From the NCBI GenBank assembly GCA_963677245.1, contig OY781921.1, forward strand, positions 4,216,001 to 4,280,000: a DNA stretch of 64,000 bases. The letters run 5' to 3'. Made by a program: the position numbers and the translations under genes. Source of the DNA: Saccharicrinis sp963677245 (GTDB lineage: Bacteria; Bacteroidota; Bacteroidia; Bacteroidales; Marinilabiliaceae). The notes beneath the pieces are model-generated. The model searched no databases and was not told where the DNA came from. It saw only the letters and a program-made list of their open reading frames with translations. Shown piece after piece: positions 47,350 to 60,600 of this stretch. Positions within the stretch are counted from its first letter, which is position 1. Each line of letters opens with the position of its first letter.

Positions 47350-47371
47350 ACATACTTAAAGTTTTTTCATA

Positions 47372-48667
47372 ATGGTACAGGTCTATAAGTTTGGAGGAGC
47401 TTCAGTTAAAGATGCTTCCGGTATTAAGAATGTTTGTCGTATAATTCAAAAATGTACTCAACCTTTGCTGGTGGTTATTTCTGCAATGGGAAAAACGACC
47501 AATGCAATGGAGGATCTTGTAGAAGCATATTTTAATCAAAACCAAGCGCAAATTAAAAAGGCATACGATGTTATTTATGCCTATCATAACCAAGTTGTAC
47601 AGGAATTGTTTGAAAGTGAGGATGTATTTCTGCAAGAGTTTGATAAACTCTTAAAAAAGATATGGGAAAGAGTTATGATTAAGCCTGGATTGGACTATGA
47701 TTATGAGTATGATCAAATTGTTCCGTTCGGAGAAATGTTGTCTACAAAGATTGTTAGTGCATACGCTAATTCTTTAAAACTGCGGAATAAATGGTTAGAT
47801 GTGCGTGAACTACTAAAAACCGATGATAATTATAGGGATGCTGGAATATTGTGGGAGTTAAGTGAGGGGTTTGTTAAAAAAGAGGTCAGTTTTGAAGAAG
47901 ATGCTATTTATATAACACAAGGTTTTATTGGATCTACTATTAATAATATTACAACTACACTCGGTCGCGAAGGTTCTGATTATTCAGGTGCTATACTAGC
48001 CCATATTTTAAATGCGGAAAGTCTTTCCATTTGGAAGGATGTACCAGGGGTATTAAATGCTGATCCTCGTTGGTATCCTAATGCACAACAATTAGAGGAG
48101 ATTTCGTACCCGGAGGCGATTGAGTTGGCATATTATGGAGCTCAGGTTATTCATCCTAAAACTTTAAAGCCATTGCAAAGTAAGCGAATTCCATTATTTG
48201 TAAAATCTTTTGTAGACGATAGTTTGACAGGAACTGTAATTCGAAGTGTAGAATCAGAACCTTTAGGGTTACCTGTGTTTATATTAAAGCAAGATCAATT
48301 GTTTATTACAATTTCACCAAAAGACTTTTCTTTTATAATGGAAGATAACTTGAGTGATATATTTGCAGTTTTTAGTAAACATAAAACCAGGGTGAATCTG
48401 ATGCAAACATCAGCATTAAATTTTTCAGTATGTATTAATAATGTGCGCGAGGTTGATCAGCTAATAAAGACGCTGCAGAAAGATTATTTGGTTCGTTATA
48501 ATGAAAATGTAGAATTAGTTACTATCAGAAATTATAACGATAATGCTCTGGTGGAAATTACAACAGGAAAAAAAGTGGTAGATTCTCAATTAAGTAGAAA
48601 AACTGCGCGATATGTATTAAAGAAGAGTGAATGGAATTTTGACAATGAAATATCAAAAATCCTTTAA
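47372..48667 (+). CDS. lysC: Aspartate kinase, monofunctional
   Basis: 431 residues. 'VYKFGGASVKDA' is the ATP-binding start; 'GREGSDYSGAILAHIL', 'KDVPGVLNADPRWYPNA', and 'SYPEAIELAYYGAQVIHPKT' are the active site and amino-acid kinase motifs. Two weak ACT-like modules make up the C-terminus (~300-431). First step of the Lys/Thr/Met pathway. No homoserine dehydrogenase is fused. The last 15 bases overlap the convergent lipoprotein gene. Confidence 0.94.
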   Translation: MVQVYKFGGASVKDASGIKNVCRIIQKCTQPLLVVISAMGKTTNAMEDLVEAYFNQNQAQIKKAYDVIYAYHNQVVQELFESEDVFLQEFDKLLKKIWERVMIKPGLDYDYEYDQIVPFGEMLSTKIVSAYANSLKLRNKWLDVRELLKTDDNYRDAGILWELSEGFVKKEVSFEEDAIYITQGFIGSTINNITTTLGREGSDYSGAILAHILNAESLSIWKDVPGVLNADPRWYPNAQQLEEISYPEAIELAYYGAQVIHPKTLKPLQSKRIPLFVKSFVDDSLTGTVIRSVESEPLGLPVFILKQDQLFITISPKDFSFIMEDNLSDIFAVFSKHKTRVNLMQTSALNFSVCINNVREVDQLIKTLQKDYLVRYNENVELVTIRNYNDNALVEITTGKKVVDSQLSRKTARYVLKKSEWNFDNEISKIL

Positions 48668-49144
48668 ATAAAATGCCGCCCGATAACCTCTTAGATTGCC
48701 TGTTTCATCATAAATCTCGTAGGCTAAAAGAATTTGCAATATTTCTTTGTGTAGCTGATTGGTTTTATTATCGAATTTCCAGGTTTCGGAGAATTGTAAT
48801 TTACCAACATTTTTTCTATTAAACTCAGATTTGGATTCAATACTCCGGATGTCGTCGATACTTAACTTCTCATTTGTATAATAATCATATGCGATTTTTT
48901 CCTTATTATAAACCTTGTCAAATAATTCATCTACAATTTTAAGTTGATGAACAGCCTTAACTTTTTGCGATTCCCATTCGTTTAATGTATCCGGATTGTT
49001 GATGAGTACTTCATATATAATTGTATCAGCCCATAAGCTATAATCAGCCTTTGTATTTGAATGATTGGATGATGGCTGATTGTTGCAGCTCAATAACGAT
49101 AGGAAAATGATACACGTAACAACAATGGAAATGTAGGTCTTCAT
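48653..49144 (-). CDS. Small predicted lipoprotein
   Basis: 163 residues. Lipobox 'LSLLSC' at about residue 20, then NNQPSSNHSN. Rich in Glu, Lys and Asn; 'LLAYEIYDETGNLRGYRAAFYLKDF' near the end looks like a beta-sheet closing segment. No family recognised. Its 3' end overlaps lysC by 15 bases on the opposite strand. It lies behind the pyrC terminator, so it needs its own promoter. Confidence 0.75.
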   Translation of the reverse strand: MKTYISIVVTCIIFLSLLSCNNQPSSNHSNTKADYSLWADTIIYEVLINNPDTLNEWESQKVKAVHQLKIVDELFDKVYNKEKIAYDYYTNEKLSIDDIRSIESKSEFNRKNVGKLQFSETWKFDNKTNQLHKEILQILLAYEIYDETGNLRGYRAAFYLKDF

Positions 49145-49156
49145 AAAATCGAAATA

Positions 49157-49184
49157 ATAAGCGAGCTTACTATTGCTCGCTTAT
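49157..49184 (-). terminator. Rho-independent terminator after pyrC
   Basis: Perfect 10-bp stem ataagcgagc / gctcgcttat (49157-49166 and 49175-49184), 8-base loop, then a T-rich tail on the minus strand. Confidence 0.82.
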
Positions 49185-49240
49185 GTAATTATAATGAGAT
49201 ATTGATTTAATTATAACTGAAAAAGGAGAGTGTTAACAAT

Positions 49241-50581
49241 CTATTTTCTAAATAAAAGTCGTTCCCCTTTTTTATTGTCGTTAAAAATACCATTGTGAAA
49301 TGCTAAATGACCGTTTACAAAAGTATGACTAACGTAATGTTTAAATTCTTGTCCTTCAAAAGGACTCCATCCACATTTTGAATATATATTATCAGAAGCA
49401 ACCGTCCAGTTCGATGCCGGTTCAACAATAACAAGATCTGCTTTATAACCTTCTCTAATAAAACCACGATCTTTTACCCTGAATAATTTTGCCGGTGCAT
49501 GGCACATTTTATCAGCAACTTGTTCGTAAGTAAATACGCCTTGCTCAACCATTTCTAACATAGCCACCATAGCATGTTGTACTAACGGCCCTCCGGAAGG
49601 AGCATTAAAATAGGTGCCCTCTTTTTCTTCTTTTGTATGTGGAGCATGATCAGTTGCAACCACATCAAGTACTCCATTTTTTAATGCTTCTCTTAGCGCA
49701 TCTCTATCTTTTCTTGTTTTAATGGCAGGATTCCATTTTATAAGAGCACCATATTTTTTGTAATCCTCATTTGTAAACCAAAGGTGGTGAACACAGGCTT
49801 CTCCAGTCACTTTTTTTTCTTCAATAGGCATATCTTTATCCAATAAAGAAAGCTCTTTGGCTGTAGTTAAATGTAATATGTGCAATCTTGCTCCATGTTT
49901 TCTTGCTAAAGCTGCTGCTTTTTCAGAAGATTTATAGCAAGCTTCCTCTGATCGTATCAGATGGTGCATCTCGAATGGAACCTCCTCGCCATACTTATCT
50001 TTGTAAGCTTTTAAATTGGCCTGAATAGTATCTTCGTCTTCACAGTGAGTGGCAATTAAAGTAGGTGCTTGAGAGAAAATGCCTGCCAGTGTATCTCCAT
50101 TGTCAACCAGCATATTTCCGGTAGATGATCCCATAAAAACCTTTATTCCACACACTTTTTCAGGGTCGGTCTTTAAAAGCTCTTCCAGGTTATCATTTGT
50201 TGCCCCTATGTAAAATGAATAGTTAGCAATTGATTTTTCAGCGGCTAATGCATATTTTTCTTCAAGAATTTCCTGCGTGGTTGCTTGAGGTTTTGTATTA
50301 GGCATTTCCATAAAAGAAGTGATTCCTCCTGCAACAGCAGCTCTAGCCTCAGTATAAATCTCAGCTTTATGAGTCAATCCTGGTTCCCGAAAATGAACCT
50401 GATCATCTATTGCTCCCGGGAAAAGTAACTTTCCTTCTCCATCGATTACTTCATCTGCATTTGGAACTGGTTCACCTTCTTTTATAATTTTTTCAATAAT
50501 ATCATTTGTAATAAATACGCTTCCAATAAACGAATTGTCTTCGTTTACGATTTTTATATTTTTAATTAAAGTAGATGCCAT
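49241..50581 (-). CDS. pyrC: Dihydroorotase
   Basis: 446 residues, amidohydrolase fold of the long (class I-like) DHOase form common in Bacteroidota. 'IDDQVHFREPGLTH' is the metal-binding start; the first His of the usual HxH is Gln here, a feature known in this phylum. 'EMPNTKPQATT', 'ATHCEDED', 'LHILHLTT' and 'VVATDHAPHTKEEK' carry the remaining ligands and the catalytic Asp. Makes dihydroorotate in pyrimidine synthesis. It follows the mannosyltransferase gene by 76 bases and ends in a terminator. Confidence 0.93.
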   Translation of the reverse strand: MASTLIKNIKIVNEDNSFIGSVFITNDIIEKIIKEGEPVPNADEVIDGEGKLLFPGAIDDQVHFREPGLTHKAEIYTEARAAVAGGITSFMEMPNTKPQATTQEILEEKYALAAEKSIANYSFYIGATNDNLEELLKTDPEKVCGIKVFMGSSTGNMLVDNGDTLAGIFSQAPTLIATHCEDEDTIQANLKAYKDKYGEEVPFEMHHLIRSEEACYKSSEKAAALARKHGARLHILHLTTAKELSLLDKDMPIEEKKVTGEACVHHLWFTNEDYKKYGALIKWNPAIKTRKDRDALREALKNGVLDVVATDHAPHTKEEKEGTYFNAPSGGPLVQHAMVAMLEMVEQGVFTYEQVADKMCHAPAKLFRVKDRGFIREGYKADLVIVEPASNWTVASDNIYSKCGWSPFEGQEFKHYVSHTFVNGHLAFHNGIFNDNKKGERLLFRK

Positions 50582-50657
50582 AGCTTTTAATAAATTATGA
50601 ATCGATATATATAATGTATTAGTATAAGATATTTGAATCTAATTTGTTTGTCAATAT

Positions 50658-51389
50658 TTATCGTTCATACTTTTTAAACCAACTGGCTATTTTCATTTTA
50701 ATGACACCCCAAACGGCTTCGTTAAAAATACCGCCACTCATTTTCGAAGTGCCTTGCTGTCTATCTGTAAACACTATGGGCACTTCTGCAATAGAAAAAC
50801 CATATTTCCAGGTAGTGAATTTCATCTCAATTTGAAATGCATAACCTTTTAGTCTGATTTTATCTAATGGAATGGTTTCCAAAGTTTGTCTTTTGTAGCA
50901 TTTAAATCCGGCAGTAGTATCCATAATTTTCATGCCTGTAACAAAACGTACATAAACAGAAGCAAAATAAGACATAAGAACTCTGCCCATTGGCCAGTTG
51001 ACTACATTAACACCTGATTTGTATCGTGAACCAATAGCTAAATCAGCCCCTTGCTTACATGCATCATATAATGCTAATAGTTTTTCTGGTGGATGAGAGA
51101 AATCTGCGTCCATCTCAAATATATAGTCATACTGATGTTCTATGGCCCATTTAAAACCTGTAATATATGCGGTTCCTAAACCTAGTTTGCCTTTTCTTTC
51201 TACAATATGAAGTTTACCTGCATACTTATCATTCTGAAGTTTCTTTACTATATCAGCAGTTCCATCTGGAGAATTATCTTCTATTATTAAAATATGAAAA
51301 TCTTTAGGGAGATCAAAAACGTTATCTATTATGGCTTCGATGTTCTCCTTTTCATTGTAGGTTGGTATAATAACTAAACTATCGCTCAC
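50658..51389 (-). CDS. Polyprenol-phosphate mannosyltransferase (DPM1-like GT2)
   Basis: 243 residues. GT2 start 'SDSLVIIPTYNEKENIEAII', metal-binding 'IFEMDADFSHPPEKL' (DAD), 'GSRYKSGVNVVNWPMGR' and terminal 'IVFTDRQQGTSKMSGGIF' are typical of dolichol/polyprenol-phosphate mannose synthases. No membrane helices of the multi-spanning kind. The start is GTG (51387-51389); no ATG precedes the conserved N-terminus, so the GTG is forced. Likely supplies lipid-linked mannose for envelope glycans. The sugar is inferred from the family. Confidence 0.9.
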   Translation of the reverse strand: MSDSLVIIPTYNEKENIEAIIDNVFDLPKDFHILIIEDNSPDGTADIVKKLQNDKYAGKLHIVERKGKLGLGTAYITGFKWAIEHQYDYIFEMDADFSHPPEKLLALYDACKQGADLAIGSRYKSGVNVVNWPMGRVLMSYFASVYVRFVTGMKIMDTTAGFKCYKRQTLETIPLDKIRLKGYAFQIEMKFTTWKYGFSIAEVPIVFTDRQQGTSKMSGGIFNEAVWGVIKMKIASWFKKYER

Positions 51390-51642
51390 GGTAATTAACT
51401 TTATAAATAAATGAAGCTACGAATATAACAACAACCTAAATAACTAAGTATGATTTTAATTAATTTATTAAGTTTATTATTATACAATTGCTTTTGTTCT
51501 GAACTAATGTTTTAATGTGTGGTTTACTGACTGTTTTGACGTGTAAATTAAAATGAGAGAAATATAGGTATTTATAAAGATTAGTAAATGTGACTGTTGA
51601 GTGTTGTTTTATGATTTTCTTTGAAAAAAGTGCAGGTTAAAT

Positions 51643-51674
51643 TTTGAAAATAGAAAATAAGTAGCTTATCTTTG
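51643..51674 (+). promoter_or_regulatory. rRNA operon promoter P1
   Basis: TTTG at 51643-51646, 20 bases, TATCTTTG at 51667-51674: an exact fit to the Bacteroidota -33/-7 consensus. Followed by cacccgcttttaagg, nearly the same as after P2. Confidence 0.85.
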
Positions 51675-51809
51675 CACCCGCTTTTAAGGAAAAGCAGCTT
51701 TAAAATTTGAAATGTTTGTAAAAATAATTGAGATTACAATGGTGTAATTATTGATTTGGAATAAGTTTCGAAAAAGTAAAATACTTTTTGAGGAAATAAA
51801 GAAAAAACA

Positions 51810-51842
51810 TTTGGAGAATAGGAAATAAAGTTGTTATCTTTG
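51810..51842 (+). promoter_or_regulatory. rRNA operon promoter P2
   Basis: TTTG at 51810-51813, 21 bases, TATCTTTG at 51835-51842, followed by catccgcttttagag. Same core as P1, 168 bases downstream of it; the two look like a tandem duplication. Confidence 0.85.
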
Positions 51843-52054
51843 CATCCGCTTTTAGAGCGACACTCAACAAGGGTTGAGGAGTAAAAAAAAGATTGAAAAT
51901 AAGCTTCGGCTTAAAAGATATAAAGAAGTTAGTAATAAGACTAACATCGTTCTTTGAAAATATTGAAATGCACACTAAAAAGGAAAGAGTGATTCTTTGA
52001 GTTAAAGCTCTTGTAAAGAATAATAGGCTGTTAAATCAGTCATAATAATTTTTA
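51843..52054 (+). other. rRNA leader with hairpins and possible antitermination box
   Basis: Short perfect hairpins: ctcaac-aagg-gttgag (~51866-51881), taagc-ttcg-gctta (~51901-51913), gttagt-aataag-actaac (~51928-51945). cgttctttgaaa (51948-51959) resembles the boxA-like leader motif common before 16S genes in this phylum. No gene. Confidence 0.5.
51960..52000 (+). other. 5' half of the 16S processing stem
   Basis: attgaaatgcac...aaaaggaaagag...ttctttga pairs with the reverse complement of 53601-53632 behind the 16S gene. This is the expected RNase III stem; by eye it has bulges. Confidence 0.55.
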
Positions 52055-53579
<1,525 letters not shown>

Positions 53580-53600
53580 GGAGAGAGTTTTAAGTAAAAT

Positions 53601-53632
53601 TAAAGAACCTCTTACCTTTTAGCATTTCAAAA
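53601..53632 (+). other. 3' half of the 16S processing stem
   Basis: Pairs with 51960-52000; see that entry. Lies between the 16S 3' end and tRNA-Ile. Confidence 0.5.
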
Positions 53633-53641
53633 TTTATAATT

Positions 53642-53715
53642 AGTCCCGTAGCTCAGCTGGTTAGAGCGCTACACTGATAATGTAGAGGTCCCCAGTTCAA
53701 GTCTGGGCGGGACTA
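53642..53715 (+). tRNA. tRNA-Ile (GAT)
   Basis: 74 bases. Acceptor agtcccg/cgggact, anticodon GAT at 53676-53678 within loop ctgataa, T-arm ccccagttcaagtctgggc-like. No encoded CCA. Usual spacer tRNA. Confidence 0.96.
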
Positions 53716-53722
53716 CTTTTAC

Positions 53723-53796
53723 GGGGGATTAGCTCAGTTGGCTAGAGCGCCTGCCTTGCACGCAGGAGGTCATCGGTTCGACTCCGATATTCTCCA
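53723..53796 (+). tRNA. tRNA-Ala (TGC)
   Basis: 74 bases. Acceptor gggggat/attctcc with G-U pairs, anticodon TGC at 53757-53759 within loop cttgcac. No encoded CCA. Seven bases after tRNA-Ile. Confidence 0.96.
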
Positions 53797-53839
53797 CTGA
53801 TCTTTTTTAAGATTAACGTACATTGACATATTGGCAAAA

Positions 53840-53855
53840 CAATCAAAATCATAGG
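53840..53855 (+). other. 23S processing stem, 5' half
   Basis: caatcaaaatcatag pairs with ctgtgattttgattg at 56702-56716 behind the 23S gene. Confidence 0.6.
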
Positions 53856-53891
53856 TTAGCTTTAGTGCGATAGCATTAAAGTTATACCAAC

Positions 53892-56686
<2,795 letters not shown>

Positions 56687-56701
56687 GCGCTAAGGTTTGA
56701 A

Positions 56702-56716
56702 CTGTGATTTTGATTG
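56702..56716 (+). other. 23S processing stem, 3' half
   Basis: Pairs with 53840-53855; see that entry. Confidence 0.55.
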
Positions 56717-56741
56717 AAGCTAGTATGTTAATAACAATATT

Positions 56742-56852
<111 letters not shown>

Positions 56853-56857
56853 TTAAA

Positions 56858-56893
56858 CAAGAGCAATCACATTTTTTGTGGTTGCTCTTTTTG
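56858..56893 (+). terminator. rRNA operon terminator
   Basis: 13-bp stem aagagcaatcaca / tgtggttgctctt (one G-U) with a T-rich loop and a T run behind. Confidence 0.9.
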
Positions 56894-56906
56894 CGTTTAT
56901 AGAGTT

Positions 56907-57059
56907 TTATAAAGGCATATTACCATGTTTTTTGGGAGGATTGGTTTCACTTTTTCGTTTCGCTTTTATTTTACTAATCAGATTACCATACGCATTTTGC
57001 CTATACTCATCTGATGGGTGGCCTCTAAAGAGCTTTACGGGATGAATAGTTAAAGCCTG
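56907..57059 (-). pseudogene. 3' remnant of an acyl-CoA carboxylase beta subunit gene
   Basis: A minus-strand frame of 50 codons without a start ends in 'NPPKKHGNMPL' and a stop. The intact paralogue in this window (61473-63032) ends in 'LPPKKHGNIPL', the normal end of biotin-dependent carboxyltransferase beta subunits. Only the last ~25 residues are convincing; the upstream part of the frame overlaps a structured RNA-like stretch, so the carboxylase homology probably begins near 56980. The rest of the gene is missing. Confidence 0.6.
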
Positions 57060-57320
57060 TTAGGTATTAACCCGAAACTAGCAATCCGCAACAACCTGTC
57101 AATAGCTAACTGCCATTGTTTATAACCTACACATTTTTTCCGTACCAGGTATTACTTTTGTCCGGAACTGGAACCTAACGTGAACATGGCATCTTCATGG
57201 TTTCTTCGAGGTTTGTTGGAGCTTAGTTTGATCTTGGTCAAAGATACCACCTCGAAAACATGCAGATAGCCTAAATATCGCCTGAACTTAGGGTTAATTT
57301 ATCTGGTAGGAGGGGCGCAC
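56975..57320 (-). ncRNA. Structured RNA-like stretch, possible truncated group II intron
   Basis: Read on the minus strand it starts GTGCGCCCC at 57320, as group II introns do (GUGYG). It holds many paired segments: cagata...tatctg, ttcgaggt...acctcgaa, atctt-tgacc-aagat, caatggc-agtta-gctattg, atcagat...atctgat. A 'gctagtttcgggtt' segment resembles the region near the exon-binding site of known introns. No reverse transcriptase frame, domain V or 3' end was found, so it would be a 5' fragment. The family call is a hypothesis. Confidence 0.35.
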
Positions 57321-57566
57321 AAGAACCGGAGACTGTGGGGACAAAGGTTGAAGGCTTAAAACATTCCTTTACCTTGTGAACTTAAATTGATATTACGCTA
57401 CCGGCGTTATTATGTGTCAAAGGTGAAATAATTAGTTTGATAATAGTTAAAGGTAAAACATAGGAAATATGTGCAAAGGCCAAAAAATTCTCGTTAATAG
57501 TGTAAAATTTTCATTTGAGTGGTATAATATTTGACTTAGAGACAATATGACCAAAACTTTTCGATT
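57321..57566. other. Spacer with promoter-like sequence for the DUF6266 gene
   Basis: No gene. ataatatttgac (~57525-57535) is close to TAnnTTTG, about 35 bases before the ATG at 57567. The rest is unassigned and unlike the coding DNA nearby. Confidence 0.4.
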
Positions 57567-58205
57567 ATGGCTGTTTTAAATAATAAGTTTTTAGAAGGTT
57601 TGAGTGGTAGCCTTGGGAATATTGTCATTTATGAGCTAAATGGGAAAACAATTGTACGCAGTAAACCTGGATATTTTAGAGATAAGAAATCGCCAAGGCA
57701 TCTGGCACAGCGACAAAAAATGAAATTGGTAAACGATTTTCTTAGACCATTTATTCATATTTATCCCAGAACTTTTGGATTAGAAAATACGGAGAAAAGT
57801 CCTTTCTATTTTGCCAAATCCTATAATATGAAGTTTGGTGTTAAAGGAGCGTATCCAAATCTTGAAATTGATTATACCAAGGCTTTGTTTAGCAAAGGTA
57901 GTGTACCTTTACCCAAAGAGGCTTCAGCAACAATACAAGGAAAAGACTTACTGGTGGAGTGGGGTACCAGTGACATAGAGTTCAATAATAATAGGGATAT
58001 GGATACTTTAATTTTATTGATGCGACATAAGGCTGAGAATCTTAGTCGTTATACTTTTTCAGGGGTGAGAAGATCAAAAGGTAATTTTTTATGGGAAGGT
58101 GTTTGTAATAGAAATATTAATGAAATGCATCTTTGGATTATTTTTAGAAATGCTGCAGAAAGTAATATTAGTGATAGTATGTTTGTTGAAATTAAATACA
58201 ATTAA
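57567..58205 (+). CDS. DUF6266 family protein
   Basis: 212 residues. 'GLSGSLGNIVIYELNGKTIV' and 'RSKPGYFRDKKSPRHLAQRQ' at the N-terminus match the DUF6266 family, common in Bacteroidota as scattered copies. No signal peptide; strand-rich C-terminal half (MDTLILLMRH, LWIIFRNAAE). Function unknown. Isolated gene between an rRNA operon with debris and the Dcp peptidase. Confidence 0.82.
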   Translation: MAVLNNKFLEGLSGSLGNIVIYELNGKTIVRSKPGYFRDKKSPRHLAQRQKMKLVNDFLRPFIHIYPRTFGLENTEKSPFYFAKSYNMKFGVKGAYPNLEIDYTKALFSKGSVPLPKEASATIQGKDLLVEWGTSDIEFNNNRDMDTLILLMRHKAENLSRYTFSGVRRSKGNFLWEGVCNRNINEMHLWIIFRNAAESNISDSMFVEIKYN

Positions 58206-58412
58206 TAAACATAAATGACTGTGGATTAAAAACTGAAATGAGTTAAAATTGCCATATGCATTAGAAAATCCATTACACCTTTTTAACCATTCAGATTCAA
58301 TATCAAATGAAGGGTGGCAATGGTGTTTATATTTTACTTATTGAAAGCAATGATGGTAAACAAAAGAATATCCAGGTAATAAGGCGATAGTAATCATATT
58401 AGGATAATAATA

Positions 58413-58447
58413 AAACCGAGGAACTAACTTTAATAATCCCTCGGTTT
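58413..58447 (-). terminator. Terminator after the M3 peptidase gene
   Basis: Stem aaaccgagg (58413-58421) / cctcggttt (58439-58447) with a 17-base loop; on the minus strand a T-rich tail follows. Confidence 0.65.
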
Positions 58448-58494
58448 GTTATTGTCTAATGCAAAATATTATTCCTTGCTTTCTTCTTAAAAGT

Positions 58495-60600
58495 TTATAT
58501 CAACCCCCTGTCTTTTAAAAGCGCATTTTCATCCGGTTCAGAACCTCTAAAATCTTTATATAATTTCATCGGATCTTCTGTACCACCTTTCTCTAATACG
58601 TTATGTCTAAATTTAGATGCCGTTTCTTTATCAAAGATTCCGTTTTCTCTAAAAGCCTGGAATGCATCAGAATCAAGAATTGCAGACCAAATGTAGGCAT
58701 AATAACCTGCTGAATATCCTCCCGAAAATACATGGTTAAAATATGAGCTTCTGTAACGTAATACGATTTCAGGTATTAGTTTCATTTTCTTGATGGATTG
58801 TGCTTCGAAGGCGTTTACATCATCCAAATTAGGATTAGTTAAAGTATGGTAATCCATATCAAGAATAGCGGCGGCTAAGTATTCTGTAGTAGCAAACCCT
58901 TGATTAAATTTGCCACTCTTTTGAATTTTTTCAATTAATTCATCAGAAATAACTTCACCAGTTTTGTAATGCTTTCCATAATATTTTAATAATTCCGGTT
59001 GAGCAGCCCAATGTTCCATAACTTGAGATGGTAATTCAACGAAATCGCGAGGAACGGCAGTTCCTGATAAAGAATGATATTTACATTTAGATAGTAAACC
59101 ATGTAATGCGTGTCCAAATTCATGAAATAGTGTAGTTACTTCATCAAAGCTTAGTAATGCTGGTGTGTCAGAAGTTGGACTGGTAAAATTACATACCATT
59201 GTAATGATAGGATTAATGTTTTTACCATTTAATACTTGTTGTTTACGATAAGAGTTCATCCATGCTCCACCTCTTTTACTTTCTCTTGGGTGAAAATCCA
59301 TAAACAAAATACCAATATGAGATCCATTAGATTCTTTCACCTCAAAAGAAATTGCATCTTTATGCGGAACAGGTAAATCAGTTCTTTTTTCGAAATTAAG
59401 CCCATATAATTGGTTGGCAGTATAAAGAATGCCGTCAACCACGTTTTTTAGTTCAAAATAAGGTCTGATTTGATTTTCATCAAGGTCATATTTTTCTTTT
59501 TTTACTTTTTCAGCATAATACCACCAATCCCAAGCTTCTAAATCAAAGTTGTGTCCTTCTTTTTTTATTAACGCTTGCATATCCTTTGCTTCTTGTTTGG
59601 CTACAACAAGTGCTTTATCCATTAAAAAAGCTAACTTTTCGTTTACTGTTTCAGGCGTTTTTGCCATGTTTTTCTCCAAGATGAATGCAGCGTGGTTTTT
59701 ATAGCCTAAAAGTTGAGCTCTTTTTACACGAAGAGAAACAATCTTCTTAATGTTTTCTTTATTGTCGAATTCGTTGTTGTTGTCTCCTCTGTTAATATAA
59801 GCTTTAAATAACTTTTCTCTTAAATCTCTTTTTTCAGAGTATTGTAAGAATGGTGTAATGCTAGGACGATGTGTGGTGAAAATCCATTTGCCAGGATGAC
59901 CCTTTTCTTCTGCTAATTTAGCAGCTGCTTCAATTTGTCCGGATGTTAATCCTGCAAGATCCTCTTCTTTATCAATAATGAGCATGTAGCTATTTGTTTC
60001 ATTAAGTACATTGTCTCCAAATTGTAAAGTTAAAACGGATAGTTCCTGATTAATTTGGCGAAATTCTTCTTTCGCTTTTTCATCTAAATTAGCACCTCCT
60101 CTGACAAATGCCTGGTATGTTTTTTCAAGAAGCATTTTTTCTTCCTGAGAAAAATCTAAATCATCTTTCTTATCATATACGGATTTGATTTTTGCAAACA
60201 ATGTTTCGTTTAAATAAATATCATCATTAAGCGAAGAAAGCATGGGGGCAACTTCCTTGGCAATGTTTTTTAATGAATCATTGGTGTTTGCACCTAAAAG
60301 GTTATAAAACACATTGCTAACTTTAGTTAAAAGTGGGCTGCTATATTCAAGTGCTTCAACCGTATTCTTAAAGGCAGGTTCTTCTGCGCTTGTAATAATT
60401 TTTTCAATGTTTTCTTTTTGTTCTTTAATTGCAGCTTGAAATGCTGGTAAATAATGCTCTGGTTTAATTTTATCAAAAGGAGAAATACCAAAAGGAGTGT
60501 TGTATTCACTTAATAAAGGATTTGTGCTCATAGATTTTTCATTTTTGCAAGCGGAAGCCATAATTAGTATGGCCAGAAAAAATAATGTTAGTTTTTGCAT
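58495..60600 (-). CDS. dcp: M3-family peptidyl-dipeptidase, lipoprotein
   Basis: 701 residues. Lipobox 'LIMASAC' near residue 18. The zinc motif 'LFHEFGHALHGLL' (HExxH) lies near residue 490 and the third ligand follows in 'PRDFVELPSQVMEHW'. This is the Dcp branch of M3, which removes C-terminal dipeptides from oligopeptides. In this phylum it is often exported; the substrate is probably periplasmic peptides. Length is normal. Monocistronic with a terminator. Confidence 0.93.
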   Translation of the reverse strand: MQKLTLFFLAILIMASACKNEKSMSTNPLLSEYNTPFGISPFDKIKPEHYLPAFQAAIKEQKENIEKIITSAEEPAFKNTVEALEYSSPLLTKVSNVFYNLLGANTNDSLKNIAKEVAPMLSSLNDDIYLNETLFAKIKSVYDKKDDLDFSQEEKMLLEKTYQAFVRGGANLDEKAKEEFRQINQELSVLTLQFGDNVLNETNSYMLIIDKEEDLAGLTSGQIEAAAKLAEEKGHPGKWIFTTHRPSITPFLQYSEKRDLREKLFKAYINRGDNNNEFDNKENIKKIVSLRVKRAQLLGYKNHAAFILEKNMAKTPETVNEKLAFLMDKALVVAKQEAKDMQALIKKEGHNFDLEAWDWWYYAEKVKKEKYDLDENQIRPYFELKNVVDGILYTANQLYGLNFEKRTDLPVPHKDAISFEVKESNGSHIGILFMDFHPRESKRGGAWMNSYRKQQVLNGKNINPIITMVCNFTSPTSDTPALLSFDEVTTLFHEFGHALHGLLSKCKYHSLSGTAVPRDFVELPSQVMEHWAAQPELLKYYGKHYKTGEVISDELIEKIQKSGKFNQGFATTEYLAAAILDMDYHTLTNPNLDDVNAFEAQSIKKMKLIPEIVLRYRSSYFNHVFSGGYSAGYYAYIWSAILDSDAFQAFRENGIFDKETASKFRHNVLEKGGTEDPMKLYKDFRGSEPDENALLKDRGLI

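Noticed and set aside
49241..50581. Inactive dihydroorotase because of Gln in the HxH motif
   Set aside because: The DDQVHFREPG form is usual in Bacteroidota PyrC, and the other metal ligands and catalytic Asp are present.
57060..57320. tmRNA or RNase P RNA
   Set aside because: No tag-peptide frame, no tRNA-like acceptor/T-arm, and no RNase P core such as a gaggaaagtcc-like segment.
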